Origin: Rhodopirellula baltica
Lineage (GTDB): Bacteria; Planctomycetota; Planctomycetia; Pirellulales; Pirellulaceae
Direction: 5' to 3'
Assembly (NCBI GenBank): GCA_002901265.1
Contig: PPHI01000042.1
Coordinates: forward strand, 62,001-126,000
Length of the DNA: 64,000 bases
Shown here: in pieces, positions 18,231-33,200 of the stretch
Layout of the letters: every line of letters begins with the position of its first letter
How positions within the stretch are numbered: the first letter of the stretch is position 1
Notes under the pieces: model-generated
The model's input: only the letters and a program-made list of their open reading frames with translations
What the model was told of the DNA's origin: nothing
The model's database searches: none
Made by a program: the position numbers and the translations under genes

Positions 18231-21200
18231 ATGATTCATCGATCGTTCCCCCGCCGTTCGCGTAACGTCACTCATTCGACCCCGGCAAAACGCAAGGTTG
18301 CGTCGCGTCCCTCGCGGAAGAGTGTTCACCTAGAGACGCTTGAAAAACGCGAGCTACTTGCCGCCGAATTGGCACACGCGGTTTTCGCACCCGGTACTCC
18401 GGATGAAGTCATCGAACAGTGGGAGCACCATCAATCAACAGGCCAGGGAAACAACGGCGGGGCAGACCCGATACTGGCTGGTTCGCGCTGGCGTACCGGG
18501 GCGATCGATGCCTCGCCGAATCAAGGCGACGGGATGACCTTGACCTGGGGGATCGTCAACGACGGCACGCCGATCAACGATGGCGGCACCGGAAACCTTG
18601 GATCCAGCGATCTGGTTGCCTTCATGGATGGCATCTATGGCGGCGGCGGAAACCCGGTCATTGAAAGCAAGCCTTGGTTTCCAATCTTCGAGCGGATCTA
18701 TGATCTGTGGTCCGAGAAGACCGGCCTGAATTTCGTCTATGAATCAAACGACGACGGGGCGCCAGTAGCGTCTTCGGATGCGAACACGGCAGGCGTCGCG
18801 GGCGTGCGCGCTGACATGCGGATCGGCGGTACCTTTATCGACGGCGACTACAACACGCTCGCGTTCAACTACTACCCCAATAGCGGTGGGACTGTTGGTT
18901 CGGACGGCGACATGGTGATTGACACCGCCGACGCCTGGTTCCTGTTGAACTCCAACGGACCTTCGGGCGAAAACCGTGGCTTGGTCAACGTCTTGGCTCA
19001 CGAAGTTGGCCACGGCATCGGAATCGCGCATGTCGAACCGATCAACCAAACCAAACTGATGGAACCAATCATCAGCTTCAATTTCTACGGCCCACAAGAA
19101 GACGATGTTTGGAATGGAAACATCCTCTATGGCGATGCGTATGAAAGTAACGATTCGCTTCCCGAAGCTCATGACCTCGGTCTGCTACGAAACGAATCCG
19201 TCTTCATTGATGACGTTTCAATCGACGATGCGACATCTGACATCGACGTTTACCGATTCGAAGTCTCCACCGGTACTGGCATCTCGGTTGACCTCACACC
19301 GGCGGGAACCAGCTACCAAGCCGGTCCGCAAGGCGGAACAGCCACGCAAGTCAATCGCCGAACTCAAGTCGACTTGGGTTACCGAATTAAATCCGATACC
19401 GGTGCGGTACTACTGGACGTCAATGCGAACGGCGTGGGCCTGAACGAGAGCAACAGCGAACTTGACCTGGCCGAACCAGGGGTGTACTTCGTCGAAGTCT
19501 ATGGCGCCGGTGGCTCGTCAGCGCAGCTGTACGACCTGAACTTGCAAGTCGGACGAAGCTTTGATTTTGCGCGCAACGATGGCGACTTGCGTCTCGTCAG
19601 CGTCAACCCGAACTCAGAAGACATCTTCAGTCGCGATGGTTACAACGTTCTAAACGTCTCGCCGACTGAGCTGACACTCCGCTTCAGTGGTGACGCCGCG
19701 ATTGACCCTGACACGCTGATGCAAGGCATCCGTGTTAGCGGTGCGGGCAATGACGATGTCCCAGGTACGCTTGATGACGTCGTGATCACACCTGGATGGG
19801 TTGGGTTTGGAGAGTCAGAGCGGATCGTCAAGATTCGTTTCTCCGAACCACTTGCCGACAGTCGCTATCGCGTCGAAGTTTTTGGTCGCGACCTGCCCAA
19901 CTTGGGCGTTTCGGCGCTCCGCGATTTGAACGGCGATGCGTTTGAGCCCTACGTCAACGGAACGGATCGCGATACCGTTGATTTTGAATTGGAACTTGGC
20001 GCCAAGGTCTTGGCAGTCGTACCGCAGCCCGTGACCGTTAGAGACGATGGCACGGTCGACCAGTCCAGCAATCGAAATATCATTCACGTTTATTTCGATG
20101 ACGATGACTTGTTCGCCGGTGGCGGCACCGAGTCGCTGAAGAACCCGGCGTTCTATCAACTGATCCGTACGGAAGATTCGGTTTCCAATCGAGACGACTC
20201 GCGATACATCCCGTCAGCGGTTCGCATCGAAGCGACCGAGACGGTAGCGGTTCCGAATCCACAAAACCCCACGTCGACCACCGATGTCACGGTCAAAGTC
20301 AACCGCGTGGTGTTGGAATTCGCCCAAGACCTGGATGACCTTCCTGGCAGCGGTGCGTTCCGATTGAAGGTTGGTGCGAGTGAACCGGTCGCGACATCAA
20401 CGACGCAGCCTCAAGTGCAGCCATTCTCTGTCGCCGACCCGGGGTCGACGTTCGATTTGGCGTACACGTTGCCAAGTTTGGGCACCGCGTCGACGTTGAT
20501 GATTTCACAAACGATCCAAGACGGCGGTTTGCCATTCGACTACCCCGGTGCGAATCTGGAACCAGGCGGTCGCGACGTTTTGGACGAGGCGCATTTGGGC
20601 GGGTCGGACGGTGCTGGCGGCATCGAAACAAGGGCGTACAACTTTTCGCTGAATGAACCGTTTGGTGTCGACTCCTTCGGCAACCCGCTCTTCACGACGA
20701 TCAACCCAGCGCAAATGCAACGCGTGCGCGAGATCTATGATCTGTGGGGCGAGCAACTCGGGATTGACTTTGTCGAGACAGAGAACGCGGGAACGAAAGT
20801 CGTCGTCGGCGACTTAGCCGGTGCCGGCGGTGTGAGCGGTCCCGGTGGCGTCGCGGGACTTGGCGGTGCCGGTTTGGTCGTGATGGATAGCGCCGAGACC
20901 TGGGACAACGTTTACGGCGGCGGGTTCTTTAACGTCGCCCTACACGAGATCGGTCACTCCATCGGCCTTGGCCACACCTATGACTTGCCGCCGGGAACGG
21001 TGATGGGTTCCGAAGGCGAGTATTACGGGAACGCTGGCGAATGGCGGTTCGCCGGTGACCATGACATCGTGCATGGCCAGTACCTCTATCGCCCCGATAA
21101 CAAAGACGTTGACCTGTACCGCTTCGACGCGCCCAATGACGGCGTGCTAAAGGTCGAGACGTTTGCCGAGCGACGTACCGGCGGAAGCTTGCTCGACACT

Positions 21201-24200
21201 CACCTTTCGCTTTACAAGCAAACGGTCAACGGACCAGTTGAGGTGTCAGCCAACGATGACCTGACAGGTTCCGATTCGGGGTTACAGTGGAACGTCAAGG
21301 ACGGCGAGATCTACTTCATCGGTGTCACGGCTAAGGGCAACGAAGATTTTGATCCCAACAACGCAGGCACAGGCAGTGGTGGTACCAGCCAGGGTGCGTA
21401 TGAGTTGATGGTCAACTTTACGAAGGCCGCCGCGAATTCGATCCTTGATGCCGCGGGAACGCCGATCGATGGCGATGCAGACGGTATCGCTGGCGGCACC
21501 TTTGATTTCTGGTTCCGAACGGCGGACACCGATGGCACACTGTTCGTCAACGCTGCCAACCCGAACGCCGGTGATGGATCCGAAGCGAACCCGTTCCGCG
21601 AAGTCGACACGGCACTCGCCGCGGCACAACCCGGTGACATCGTGCGGATCGTCGGCAACAAGGGCGACGACGGAAACATCGGTTTGCCCAACGACAACTA
21701 CATCGCCAATGATGACAACTTGGCGTATGAAATCGGTCGGGTCGGCGCGTTAAACCAAACGCTTGATGACGGCCGTGACTTGATCGTCCCACGTGGTGTC
21801 ACGGTGATGATCGACGCGGGGGCTGTATTTAAAATGCATGGCAGCCGAATCGCCATCGGAAGCGGTAATTCCGGTGTCGACGCCAGCGATGGTGCGTTGC
21901 AAGTTCTAGGCGTGCCGCACTTGCCGGTGTTCTTTACAAGCTTCAACGATCCGGGCGCGGGTTTGCAACGAAACCCATTGTTGGTCGCACCGGCGGCGGG
22001 GGACTGGGGCGGGATCGATTTCCGCAATGAAACCGACCGTGCCGAGGGGCGGCGTGAGCTTGAGCGAGAAGGCATCTTCCTGAACTATGTCGGTGGCGCC
22101 GACATTCGCTACGGCGGTGGTGGCGTCCTGATCAACGGCCAGATCAATCCGATCGCGCCCATCCGTTTGGATGACGCCCGCCCGACCTTGATCAACAACC
22201 GCATCACGATGAATGCGGACGCGGCGATCTCAGCTGACCCGGCCAGTTTCGAGGAAACCAAATTCACTTCGGTACGCTACCAACGTGACGAAGCTTTCGT
22301 TCCGGATTACGACCGCGTCGGGCCGGTGATCTACGGCAACACCCTGATCAACAACTCGATCAACGGTGTCCTGGTTCGAATCGATACGAAAGCGGGCGGT
22401 GTGCAAGAAAAGCTAAACGTTCCGGCCCGCTTCGATGACAAAGAAGTCGTGCACGTCCTGGGCGACAACTTGCAGATCGAAGGCAACGCCGGTGGCACGC
22501 CACAGATGACGCGTCCGGATGATTTGACGCTGACGCAAGTGAACGTGACCGCCGACGCATCTTCGACGTTTACCAGCGGCAACTACTCCTACGCAGTCAG
22601 TTTTGTTGACCGGTTCGGCTTTGAAACGCCATCGACCAATCCCACCAATCCGACTTTGGTCGCGAACAACCAGTCGGTTCGGCTGGTCGACTTGCCGATC
22701 GCGACCGGGGACTTCGTTTCTCGCCGTCTATACCGTTCATTCAATGGCGGACCGCTACAACTGATCGCCGATCTGAATCGCAGCACGACTGTCTTTTCGG
22801 ATACCGGCCTGGTTGCCGATAACGTCAACCCGGTGCCGCTGTTTGGCAACAGTATTCGGGCACGGCCGGATTCACGATTGATCATCGATCCGGGATTGAC
22901 GGTTAAAAGCGACGGGGTCCGCATCGAGCTTGGCTTTGGTGCGAACCTGATTGCCGAAGGTGACGAGGGGCGACCGGTTGTCTTTACCAGCCGAAGCGAC
23001 GATCGATACGGCGGTAGCGGAACCTTTGACACGACCAACAACGGCGAATCTACGGGGAACGCTGGCGACTGGGCCGGTATTTTTGCCAACCCCTACAGCC
23101 GCGTGAGTATCGACCAAGCCGTGATTGCGCACGCCGGCGGTCTGTCCAGCGTCGGTGGTACGAGCGCCGGATTCAATGCGATAGGTTTGTTGCAAGCGGA
23201 TGGCCGGATCTCCAACACAAGGTTCGAATCAAACGCCAGCGGCGTCGGTGGTAACTCGCCAACGCGTGTGGGACGTGGCCCCAATGACCAGTCGATTATT
23301 CATGTCGTCGGTGCTCAGCCGATCATTGTCGACAACACCTTCGTCAATAACTTTGGCGCCAACAACGCCGCGATCAGCATCAACAGTAATTCGTTGAAGG
23401 ACCGTCCGCTCGACGACTACGGCCGGCAAACCGGACGCATCGATGTTGCCGATGCTCCGTCGAATAACCTGGGCCCAGTCGTCCACGGCAACTTGATCGA
23501 TTCAAGTGGTATCGCGGGAATGCGCATCCGTGCCGAAATTCTGACCACTGCGGTCGCATTTGATGACACCGACATCGTGCATGTCGTTAGCGGCGACATC
23601 GTTGTGCCCGATTTGCATACCTACGGCGGGCTACGACTTCAAAGCCGAGTGGATGAAAGCTTGGTTGTGAAGTTCACCAACGGCAGCGGCTTGATCGCAG
23701 ACGGTCGCCCGCTGGACATCAACGATCGAATCGGTGGCATCGTGCACGTCATCGGAAGCCCTGGATTCCCAGTCGTCTTGACCAGTTTGGCTGACGACAG
23801 TGTTGGCGCAGGTTTGGATCCGCTTGGCAATCCCTTGGTCGATACCAATGGCAATGGGCCATCGACCGGCAGCCCCGGCAACTGGGATGGTATCCAGTTG
23901 TTGGAATTCAGCCACGACCGCAACGTTGAAACCGTCATCGAACGCGAAGGCGAAATCGGCGGCGATGGCGACGTCAACGGTACCGAAGCGAGCGCTCAAG
24001 CGATCGGCGAATTGGCCGCCAACGAGAAATCGGCGGATGAGAATTTGCGATTGGGGATGACCATCCATGGCAATATCGCTAGCGCCGGGGACATCGATAC
24101 GTATTCGTTCCGAGGCGTCGCGGGTACGACCGTTTGGGTTGACATCGATCAAACCGAGTCTTCGCTGGACAGCCGAATCGACATCATCGATGGCTTGGGC

Positions 24201-27200
24201 AACGTCGTCGCGTCGAGTGATAATTCGTTTGCCGAAAGCCAAGCGGACGCGATCGAGTTTGTGGCGCCCGGTGTGGTCGCACTGCCGATGGAACAGTCGT
24301 CGTTCGCGCTCGACAACACGTTCGGAAACCCGGATGGCAATTCGAAAGACCTCTACACGCTTAATCCGCTCGATGCAGGTCTGCGGATCCAATTGCCGGG
24401 TGTGAACGGCGTCGAACAAGAATACTACATCCGCATCAGCGGCAAGAACGGTTCGACTGGTGTTTACCAGTCGCAAGTTCGCTTGAAAGAGCTTCAAGAA
24501 TTTGGCGGCTCAACGGTTCGTTACGCGGACATCCGCTATGCGACGACTGGGATCACGGCAAGCGGTGTTCCGTTGCACTCGCCGTTGGTCGGCGAAGGTT
24601 CGGCGGTTCCGGGGCAAGTGGTTGATCTTGGCAACCTCGGCAACACCGAACGTGCGTCAATCAGCTTGAGCGGAAACTTGACCGATACCGATCGGCAGAA
24701 CATGTTCACGTTTACCGTCGAGCGTGATTCGATCCAGCAAATCGCCGGTGTGACGGACAATGATGGCCGAACCATCGCGGTCACGTTTGATATCGACTAC
24801 GCCGATGTCGTTGGTCGCCCGAACACGGCCTTGTACATCTACCAACACCAAGATGCTGGCCCGCCAACGCTGTACATGGTGGCGAATGACTCGAACATTT
24901 CCTCGGATCAATCGGGCCCCAATCAGGGCGTTGACCAAGATGATCTCAGTCGCGGGTCGGCCGGATTCAAAGACGCCTTTTTGGGAACCGTCGAACTTCC
25001 GCTGGGCCAATACGACCTGGTCGTCACGACGAACATGGAAGCCCCGACGGATCTGGACCAGTACTACAACCCAGGCAGTAGCAACCAAAACATTCGGTTG
25101 TACCCAGTCGATAGCACGACACGCTTTGCATCACAAAACTTTGAAATCGGCTCGTCAGACAACGCCATCATTCAAGGCGAAGAAAACCGTGTCCCATTCA
25201 CCCTTGGGGATTTGAATCTCTTCGTTTCGTCACACTTCAGCTTGAACACCGGTGGCGGTGCTCAACCGGGCGTGACGGTTCACAACGCGCAAATTGGTGA
25301 TGCCGAAGCATTAATCAATTCGGCAACAGAGACACTCGGTGCGATCGACGTCAGCGACACCGGACTGTTGGTTGGTATCTCCGTCAATGAACCTGGGCTG
25401 AGCGGATCAGCGGATGGCGATGGGGTCGATGGTCTTTTCTATTCGTATGACCTTGCGACGAATACAATCGTCCAGATTGGCCAGACCAACTACACCACAT
25501 CGCATGGCGAAGTAAACAATGGCAACATTGGCATCACCGCAAATGCGGCAGGCTTCAGCGGCTTGGAATTCAACGCCCTGACCTTTACCGCTGGTGACAC
25601 ACCAAATCTGTATGGCGTTGCCAGCCGAGGCGGCGGAAATAGCGCGTTCCGAGACGTTTTTTATGACGACCCATTGCCTGGAAACCCAAACAATGGCAAC
25701 GCCATTGGGATGCAGTGGCGACCAGCCAAAAACTTCATCTACCGACTTGATCCGGCCACCGGGGATATCATTGATGCCAACAATACAACACGTGGCGGAA
25801 ACGATGCGACGGAGGGTGCGGGGACCGATCGCCGTGAAATCGCACGTCTAACCTTTGAAGGTGCCGACGGTCGCAACGCATTTTCTCGGTTCGCACAGCC
25901 GTCCGATTATCCCGATTGGAACGTGACCGGTTTGACGCAACTTGGAAACACGTTTTACGCGGTGAGTGACCAAGGCCATTTGATCAGTTTCGGCGCTGCC
26001 GAATTGGCGCAGCCGCCAAATCTCCCTTACCTGCCGGCCCGAGATATCGTTGGCACGCTGGTCAACACATTCACCACAGCAGGAGGAAACCCGCTGCGGT
26101 TTTCGAGTCTGACGACGGGGCCTGCGAACATCCCCGAGTACGCGGATTTGCTGTTCGCGACCGATACAGCGGGCAACCTGTATGCCCTCGATGAACTCGG
26201 CAACTTTGTGCCAGTCTTGGGCGCCGGACAGAGCTCCGTGTCACTGGGTTACACGGCCGTCCACGGGATCGGATTCGCCAACTTGGATTCCAATTTGTGG
26301 GGCCGAACGACACAGCGTGGTGATGACGTCGGGTCAAACGACTTGGACTTGGATCCGACCACCGATGAAGACGTCAGTTTGTACTTCGGCTTCCCAACTT
26401 TGGACAACGACATTGTCAATGGGAGTGTCCCGACGAACTACTACGAAGGACGCGGCGGGTACAACTTCCTGGGCGGTGCGCAGGGACAACTGGAAAGCTA
26501 TGCCCTTGACCTTCGCGGCTACGCTTACGAAGACCAACCGTCGCTGTACTTCACGTACTTCCTGGATACCGAAGACACGAACGCGCAATCGAACACCACC
26601 GCAAAAATCGGTGACGCGATGCGTGTCTTCGTCTCCAGCGAGCAGGACCGCACCTGGCGTTTGGTTTCGACCAACAACGTCGCAACCGACGTCGCCGGCA
26701 ATGATTTCTTGGACAACTTGGATGAGTTCGATTTGAACGCATCGGGTTATGTCAAGAACTTTGATCAGGATGCGTTCGGTGATCCCATCTATCAGTTCGT
26801 CCAGCCACTGCACGACTCGTCCTCATGGCGTCAAGCAAAGGTCTCCCTCGCACCGTGGGCTGGGCACACGGATGTGCGGTTCCGATTCGATTTCAACACT
26901 GCCGGTGAAACCGAAATCAACGCTTTGGAACTGCGAGCCGTTCGGCCGCAATACATGCTGGACAATCGATCGTTCCAATACACCATCAACTCGGGCGGTG
27001 GCACGCGAACCTTCGAGTTCGATTACGGCTTGGTGCTGCAGATGCCAAGCGGCGGCTCCCTGGTCGACGGCAGCACGATCACCGTGGTTGATCCCGCAAA
27101 TGGGTCCAGCATCACGTATACCTTCAGCGATCAGAACGGCCCGAACCCGACCGATGGTGCGCTGACGATTCCGTACACGACGAACATGACCGCCGCCAAA

Positions 27201-30200
27201 ATCTCACTCGAGTTTGCCGGCCGATTGACGCCATTCTTTGATGTCATCATCGATCCGGAAGACCCCGAGCGTCTAAGCATCAAAGGCAATGGGACTCCGG
27301 ACATCGGCGGCGCCAGCGGCTTCGTCACGCAAAACTTGGTCGTCGAACGTCCCGGCGTCACAGGTGCAGTGCAGATTCCGGTTGGCATTGATGCGACCAC
27401 CATCGAAATTCGCGACTTGATGCAAGCCTATGTTGCACGCGAATACAACAACGTAACGCCAACCGCTGATCCGGTTTTGGACTTGTTGCTCAACACTCAA
27501 GAAGCCGACCTGAACGACACCGTTGTTGTCGAAAACCTTGAAGTCACAGCAGGCGACGATTCCGGTATCGCGTTTGACGGTGTGCGTTATCTGACCGTGA
27601 ACCCGTCGCGTTATACACGTCTGGGTGCCGGCGAAACGATGACCGTTGTCTATACCTACGACACCAACGACAACAACGGCGGCGTCACGCCTCAAACGGC
27701 CCAGGTGACGATCCGCGGATTAAACGACCGCCCAACGGCGGTGTCTGACTCCGCCGAAACGGTCGTCGGCCGCGGTGTCGACATTAATGTTCTTGATAAC
27801 GATTCGGATCCCGATGAAACGGATGTACTGACGGTCGCGCTCGGAACTCGTCCGCCTGCCTCTGGAACGGTGACACTGATCAACAATGTCATTCACTATG
27901 AACCGGAACCCGGATTCGTAGGCTCGGATTCGTTCGGCTATGTCATCAACGACGGCACGATTGATTCGACCGAAGTGTTGGTCAATGTGCGTGTTTATCC
28001 GAACAACGCTGGGCCGATCGTTGGCGCGAATTTGACCCCGACGTTCGACGAAAACAGTGGCAACCACGTTGTCGATTTGCTTGCCGGTGCGAGTGAAACC
28101 GAAGGCGACGGATTGGGCGTGACCAACGTCTTTAAGATATCGGGTGACGACACGGGAATCGTTTTCAATCGACTGAACGCGCGTTTTGAAGTTTCGACGG
28201 ATGCGTACGAACGATTGTCCGCCGGTGAACTTGAAACGGTCCAGTATCGCTACAACGTGACGGATGGCCGTGGAAACGGAGTCGCGAGAGTCGCCACCAT
28301 CACGCTCCGTGGCGTCAACGATCCGACGGTCACAAACCAAGACAACATCGAAGTCGTCGAAGACACACTGACGATGTTGGACGTACTCGACAACGATGCT
28401 GATGTCGATCAGAACGACAACTTGACCATCATCTTGGCATCCAACACGACCACCGCCGGTGGTACGGTCGATGTCATCAATGGGCGTGTTCGGTATGTGC
28501 CGGCAGAGAACTTTGTAGGCAGCGATTCGTTCACGTACCAAGTCAACGATGGAACGACCGTATCGGCTCCGACAACGGTCAACCTGACGGTCACCCCGGT
28601 TAACGACGCACCAACCGTAGATGACGCGTTGATCACCGTCACACTCAGCGAAGACGATGTGGTATTTACACAAGATCTGTTTGCAGATGTTGTCGACGTT
28701 GAATCGGATCCGTTGATGGTTTCGAACGTCCGATTCAGCGGTGCATCCCCACGAGGACTATCGCTGAATGCGACCACAGGTGAACTGCAGATCAATCCTG
28801 ACGAGCTGAATTCACTGATGGCCCTGGTGAACTCGCAGGTCTACGTTGACTTTGACGTGATCGACGGTAACGGCGGTGTACTTGCACGCCGCATCGAAAT
28901 TCAAATCGCTGGCGAAAACGACAAACCCGTTGCGGTTCCCGACCACGGCTTTACCAACCGTGGACGTGTCATTGAAGGCCAAACGATCGACATTGGCGTC
29001 CTCTTAAATGACTACGACGCCGATGGTGATACGTTGCAAATCTTGCTGCCGTCAGATCGCAGTCAACTGGGCGCCATCCTGAGCGTGGAAAGCGGACGAG
29101 TCCGTTACCAATCCAATTTGGATGTTCCCGACGGCGAGCCCTACATCGAAGATAGTTTTACATACTACGTCACCGATGGCCGGACCGACACTTCTCCGAT
29201 CGGCGTCAGCCAGACCGCGATCACGTTGGTCAATGGCGCGACGATGGTCGATGGCCAGCGGGTGATTCTGACGACCGATACGGACCGCTCCGTCGTGGTC
29301 GAATTCAACACCACTGGTGTCGCGGCAGACTCGACCGATCTGTTGGTTACCTATTCTTTGGGTGATACGGCCGACCAAATCGCAACGGCTCTTGCGAGCG
29401 TTCTTGCGGGTGACGGATTGTCGGCCGGTGCGAGTGGCAACACCGTCAGCTTGTCCGGTATCGCCGCGGCAGTCGTCACCGAGTCAATTTCTGAACGAGT
29501 GATTGTCTATGTCAACAATTACTCCGACACCGCGACGGATTCGATCACCGCGCCCGTCGCGACCCCGATCGGAAACTTCGTCACCGCCGAAGGCAACGGT
29601 TTTGCCAACGTCAACATGTTGGCAAATGTTGTTGACCCCGACTTTGATCCGCCACAGTTCTTTGCAGTTGAGCTTGAACACCAAAGTGGTGATGCCGGCG
29701 GGATTCAGTTCGATCCGGTCAACAACCAATTGATCGTCGACCAAAGTTACTACACGTATCTGAATGCCGGCCAAACAGAATTGGTCAGCTTCACCTGGAT
29801 GGTCAGTGATCAGGTCGGCCAAGTCGCCCTTCGCGATCGAACGATCCAAATCAATGGCACACAAACGGCTCCACTCGGAACCAAAGATGTTGCGATTACA
29901 CAACCGGGCACTCCGATCGTGATTGATGTGCTGGCGAATGATTCACTTCCCGACAACGGTGACAACCACCGCATCGTCGGTGTGCCCACCGCCGCTAACG
30001 GTACGGTGACCATCACAGCCGGAGGCACGCGACTGACTTACGTCCCAAGGAATGGGTTTGTCGGCGTCGATATGCTGACCTACACGATTTCGGACGGCCA
30101 AGCGACCGCGCAAGTCGACGTCACGGTCTCGGTCACCGCTGACCACTTCGACTACAGCATCGGTGAAGAGGAAAATGCGACGTTCTTTGACTTGTTGGAC

Positions 30201-33200
30201 GAAACCGACGACTTGGAATTCCGCCCGTTATCGGTCGATGACCTTGTTTTGGAACAGGGAAATGATGCCGGAATCAGCTTTACTGGTAGTGGCTTGGATG
30301 TTGATCCAAATGCCTACCAGTATCTTGCCGGTGGCGAAATCGAAGAGATCGTTTACACGTACAACGTGATCGAAAGTAACGGCATTTCCTATCCACGCTC
30401 CATTCGGCTTCAGGTGATCGGGGCACAAGATGCGCCGACTGCGGCGGTTGATTTTGCCGCGACGAAAGCTAACGCAGATCCGTTGTTGCCCGGCCAAGAA
30501 GTCATCATCGATGTTTTGTTCAATGATGACGACGTCGACGCATTGGATTCCTTGACCCCGCATTTCTTCGCTCCGCTGGTCAGCACCCCGCCGCTGAATG
30601 GCCGCGTCGAAGTCAACCCCGATGGAACCATCCGCTACGTACCTAACCCAGGTTTCGGGGCGACCGGGATCGAAACGGATACGTTCGAGTACTACGTGAC
30701 CGACGGTTTGAGCGAATCGCCTGTTCGGACCGTGACTGTGACGGTGCATCCGGACAATCAGACTCCTACGGGTGTCGCGCCGATTGCCGCAACGTATCAA
30801 GAGAATACTGGCATTCAGCAATTGCCGTTGCTTCAAGGCGTTGTTGATCCTGAAGGTGGCACGGTCAGCGTACCGATCGAGAGCTTGGAGATCATCGGGG
30901 ATGATCGAGGCCTGACATTTATTCCAGGCACAAGTTCGATCATCATCGACACCGACGCCTACGACATCTACTTTGATGCCGTCGATCCGGTGATCACGAT
31001 CAACTTCTATGTGATCGATGGCGCGGGCAGTCGCGTCCCCAACACCGCGACGATCACGATTGAAACCGAAGACGACGCTCCAGTCGGTCAACCGGATTTC
31101 TATCAGGTTCGCGAAGATACGGCCAAACGCTTGTACGTCATGGACAATGACACGCCAGAAGAAATTGGTGATGTCCATACCTTGGGTGTCGCCCCAATCG
31201 CCGCCGTTACGGCACCGCAGTTTGGTACCGTCCAGGTCGTCGGGAATTACATCCTTTACACCCCAAACCCCGACTACAACGGTCCGGATTTCTTTGAGTA
31301 CGAACTCACTGATTCGAATGCGACAGACGGCCCCATTCGCGTTGACATCGAAGTCACTCCGGTGAACGATGATCCCATCTCTGTTCGCCCGGTGGTGTCC
31401 ACCGTCGAACAACCAGAATTGGGAATCCGTGGTATCGATGCGGGCGCCCTGCAGCCATATCAAGTCTTCAACGAAACGCTGCGTCTGTTCGGATTTAACG
31501 CAGTCGATCCTGGACCTATTGTTGCATTCGGTGGCTATAACCCTGCCGGTACACTTCCGACGATCGTTGATTCGCCCTCGATCGATGGCGTCTTGCCAGG
31601 ATCCAATTTCGGTTACTACCAACAAGGCAACAGCACCAGCCAAACGCTGATTAATGGCGCTCGTCGGATGGAAAACAACGCCTTTGAAGGCGTTTATATC
31701 GATGACTTGGTGATCGGTGTCAGCGAACGTGGTGAGCGGGTCTATGGTGGAACCGCGGCACAACAGTTCGTTGCGAATCCATATTTCGAAGCGATCACAA
31801 TCTATGACCCTCAGACCGGTGAACCTGCCCCGCGTCCCGAAGTCGACTTTGGCCAGTACCAATTGGAAGTTCGCCTCAGTGCTGACTATGGCGGTACGCC
31901 ACAGCACTCGAATATCCCGCGTGCGCAAGCGATCGGATTGAAACTGCAGGATGCGATCTACGGGTTGCCGCTGTCGGGTGCCAGAATTCCAGACGGAACC
32001 ATCATCCGCATCAGCGATGGCGAAAGCACGATCAATTTGGAATTCGAAGACATCTCCAACCCGGTTGTGCGTACCGGATTTACCAACGGAAACGTGCCGG
32101 TCGAATTCACCGTCGGCATGGAAGCGACGGACATCGCGGCGGCGATTCGCGACGCGATCAACTCACCGGCGGTCCAATCGTTCTTCAAAGTCAGCGCGTC
32201 ACTGGACACCGGTGAAGTTCGACCTGGCGTTAATAACGGAACCTCCGACACCGTGCTGCTGCACGGTCCGGCGGCAAGTGATCTGTTCGGACGCCTGGAC
32301 TTCTCGGCCGATCCAATTTCATTCCCGTTGACAGTGCTTCAGTACGCTGTCGATGGTCCGGGTGAAGAAGGTGGCGACGAAAACCGTTTCCGCCCGCAGG
32401 GTCAAATCATCCTGCAAAACAATATCATCAGCGACAGTTCGCAATTCGGCATCGTGGTCGACGCCGGGTCGCGAGACCGCACCAACGTTGCCGCGGGATC
32501 TGCAAACACCTTGCCGCGTCCCGGTTCGGCGATGAATTTCGTCACTCAAGAACCGGACGAATTGGTACCGGGTGTGGTTGTGATGAACAACATCCTGAAT
32601 ACCAACGGGTCGGGCGGCATTCGTATTTCCGGCGACCAACAGGGCGGCGTCAATGCACCGCAGATCTTTGCCCGCATCGTCAACAATACGATCTATGGTG
32701 ATCGCAGTGGCGACGTCGGTATCCAAGTCGATGCCGGTGCCGCACCGACGCTGTTGAACAACGCAGTCGTTAACTTGGCAACCGGCGTGAACGTGACCGC
32801 TGGCGTCAACGCGATGGAAATGTTCGGCACGATCTATGCCATGAACGGGACCAACGCGGCCGGTACCAGCCTGGGCGCATTCCCGCTGACTCCACTGGAT
32901 CCAAACCTATTCACGGATCCAGATAATGGTAATTTTTATCCGATCGCATTGTCGGCCTTGATCGATAGCGGCTTAGGAGCTTTGGACGATCGCGCCGTTC
33001 TGGAAAACTTGCGGCGTGACCTTGGGATCGCCGAATCACCCATCATTGCTCCGATCCGTGATTTGACCGGACAATCCCGTGTCGACGATCCGTTGGTCAA
33101 TAACGGATCGGGTACCGGTGAAATTGTCTTCATCGACCGTGGTGCGTTGGACCGCAGCGACTTCGTCGGTCCTACAGCATTCTTGTCTGATCCGCTCGAC

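Noticed and set aside
30228-31928. A 566-codon open frame on the minus strand inside the giant gene
   Set aside because: It is antisense to well-formed cadherin-like repeats, has an Arg/Asp/Val-biased translation typical of a shadow frame, and shows no domain.
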